Translations under genes and position numbers: made by a program
Shown: one piece after another, positions 25,578 through 26,410 of the stretch
Numbering within the stretch: the stretch's first letter is position 1
How the letters are laid out: every line of letters starts with the position of its first letter
The notes under the pieces: model-generated
Database searches by the model: none
Told to the model about the DNA's origin: nothing
What the model saw: the letters and a program-made list of their open reading frames with translations, nothing else
Source: RUG806 sp963624415
GTDB taxonomy: Bacteria; Bacillota; Clostridia; Oscillospirales; Acutalibacteraceae
Assembly (NCBI GenBank): GCA_963624415.1
Contig: CAVFPQ010000011.1
Span: 1-26,410 of the forward strand
DNA: 26,410 nucleotides
Reading direction: 5' to 3'

Positions 25578-25680
25578 AGCAATTGGCAGTTGGCAATTAG
25601 GGGCAGGGGAGCTAAGGAAGTCCATCGGACTTGATTTTATAAAGCTACGCCACTTGCGAAGCAGCACTGCCCACTGCCCA
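25578..25680. repeat. intergenic repeat element with inverted heptamer arms
   Basis: The left arm has three heptamers (AGCAATT, GGCAGTT, GGCAATT, 25578-25598). The right arm has ACTGCCC twice (25666-25679), whose reverse complement GGGCAGT belongs to the same family. The arms match as an imperfect inverted repeat (about 12 of 16 positions). Between them lies the hairpin AAGTCC/GGACTT (618-623 with 627-632 of the 25 kb block) followed by GATTTTAT, which could act as a weak terminator for the PHP gene. The layout resembles a small non-coding palindromic repeat or MITE-like element. No transposase is present. Confidence 0.5.
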
Positions 25681-25700
25681 CTTTATACAGGAGTTTATCA

Positions 25701-26285
25701 ATGCAAAGTTCTTTTTTCGCTCTTTTTTCCAGAATGAAATACATTTCCCGCTGGGCTCTTATGAAAAACACGGAGCGGGAGACTTTAAGCCACCATTCGC
25801 TTGAAACGGCGGCTGTGGCACATGCCCTCGCTGTTATCGGCAACAGGAGACTCGGCAGGAATTATAACGCCGACAAGCTGTGTGTAATGGGTGTCTATCA
25901 CGATATGCCCGAGATTATAACGGGCGATATGCCGACACCGGTCAAGTATTACAGCCCCGAAATCCGCACCGCCTATGCCGAGATAGAGAAAAACACCGAG
26001 CGTTCACTGCTCGATGCTCTGCCCGAAGATATGCGTGATGAATATGAGGAGCTTATCTGCCCCGAAAAAGCCGATGCCGAGCTTCACAAGCTCTTAAAAG
26101 CCGCCGACAAAATCAGCGCGCTTATAAAGTGCATAGAAGAAACCCGCAGCGGCAACAGGGAATTTGAAGCGGCATACACCTCCACTCTTGAAAGCATCAA
26201 AAAAATGAACTGCCCCGAAGCGGACATTTTCCTCTCCGAATTCATCGCCGCATACAGCCAACCCCTCGACAGCCTGACAAAATAA
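25701..26285 (+). CDS. yfbR: YfbR-like 5'-deoxynucleotidase (HD domain)
   Basis: 194 aa, close to the 199 aa of E. coli YfbR and collinear with it. This family dephosphorylates deoxynucleoside 5'-monophosphates in the cytoplasm with a divalent metal. Visible family features: SRWALMKN (16-23, with R17/W18), SHHSLE with metal ligand H32, YHD with H67/D68, E71, the TGDMPTPVKYY block (74-84) and D136 in AADK. All HD ligands are present, so it should be active. The start is supported by AGGAG at 25689-25693, 7 nt before the ATG. There is no signal peptide. It follows the PHP gene by 127 bp across a repeat element; no clear separate promoter is visible, so read-through is possible. I see no functional link to the giant protein. 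Confidence 0.9.
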   Translation: MQSSFFALFSRMKYISRWALMKNTERETLSHHSLETAAVAHALAVIGNRRLGRNYNADKLCVMGVYHDMPEIITGDMPTPVKYYSPEIRTAYAEIEKNTERSLLDALPEDMRDEYEELICPEKADAELHKLLKAADKISALIKCIEETRSGNREFEAAYTSTLESIKKMNCPEADIFLSEFIAAYSQPLDSLTK

Positions 26286-26410
26286 AACACAAAATAAATT
26301 GCAAAAAAATTATCCCGTCCGGTATTAGCCACGCACTGACAACGAAGTATTGGTTCCTCGCCGAAAAATCTCCCATATCTTTGTCCGAAAGCCTCGCAAG
26401 GCGTCAGCCT
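26286..26410. other. downstream end of window, nothing assigned
   Basis: An A-rich stretch follows the yfbR stop, then mixed sequence ending with a small GCCT/AGGC palindrome near 26393-26404. I see no open frame with a ribosome binding site and no convincing terminator. Confidence 0.5.

Noticed and set aside
1..26410. CRISPR array, tRNA, rRNA, prophage or transposase genes.
   Set aside because: None was seen. The repeats present are either protein-coding modules or short intergenic tandem units without spacer structure.

Overview
The window looks like a stretch of a Clostridia-type Bacillota genome, probably an uncultured gut or rumen relative of Ruminococcus/Oscillospiraceae. The evidence is strong AGGAG/GGAGGA ribosome binding sites, TTGACA/TATAAT promoters, Gram-positive style signal peptides and short heptamer repeats between genes. 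The placement is an inference; there is no rRNA or other marker. All three recognisable genes are on the + strand.

Layout. Positions 1-848 hold no convincing gene. They contain two TGTAAAG/CTTTACA dyads, a cluster of GC-rich inverted repeats, a decaying tandem array of 24-25 bp units and a pyrimidine-rich stretch. A consensus promoter at 849-878 is followed by an approximately 280-nt leader that can fold into at least six consecutive hairpins. The leader precedes one enormous gene, 1167-23846 (7,559 aa), about 86% of the window. It encodes a secreted protein with a signal peptide, a non-repetitive N-terminal part of about 1,000 residues, 14 copies of a large repeat module of about 415-590 residues, and a short amphipathic Phe/Lys-rich C-terminus. 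I recognise no named domain in the modules. From about residue 2500 the modules alternate between two subtypes, giving a higher-order repeat of about 900 residues. One such pair (about 2.6 kb) is duplicated almost perfectly in tandem.

A strong stem-loop follows the giant gene. A separate promoter then leads to a secreted PHP-domain putative phosphoesterase (24113-25573), whose C-terminus also ends in a Phe/Lys-rich amphipathic tail. A small intergenic repeat element separates it from a YfbR-like HD-domain 5'-deoxynucleotidase (25701-26285). The last 125 bp hold nothing I can assign.

Function. The giant protein is exported and its modules are all-helix-like, acidic and low in Cys. No LPXTG, SLH or complete dockerin domain is visible, so its role is unknown. 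A very long surface or extracellular structural protein is the simplest reading. The PHP protein may act in the same extracytoplasmic space, but each gene appears to be its own transcription unit. YfbR is a cytoplasmic nucleotide-pool enzyme with no evident link to the other two.
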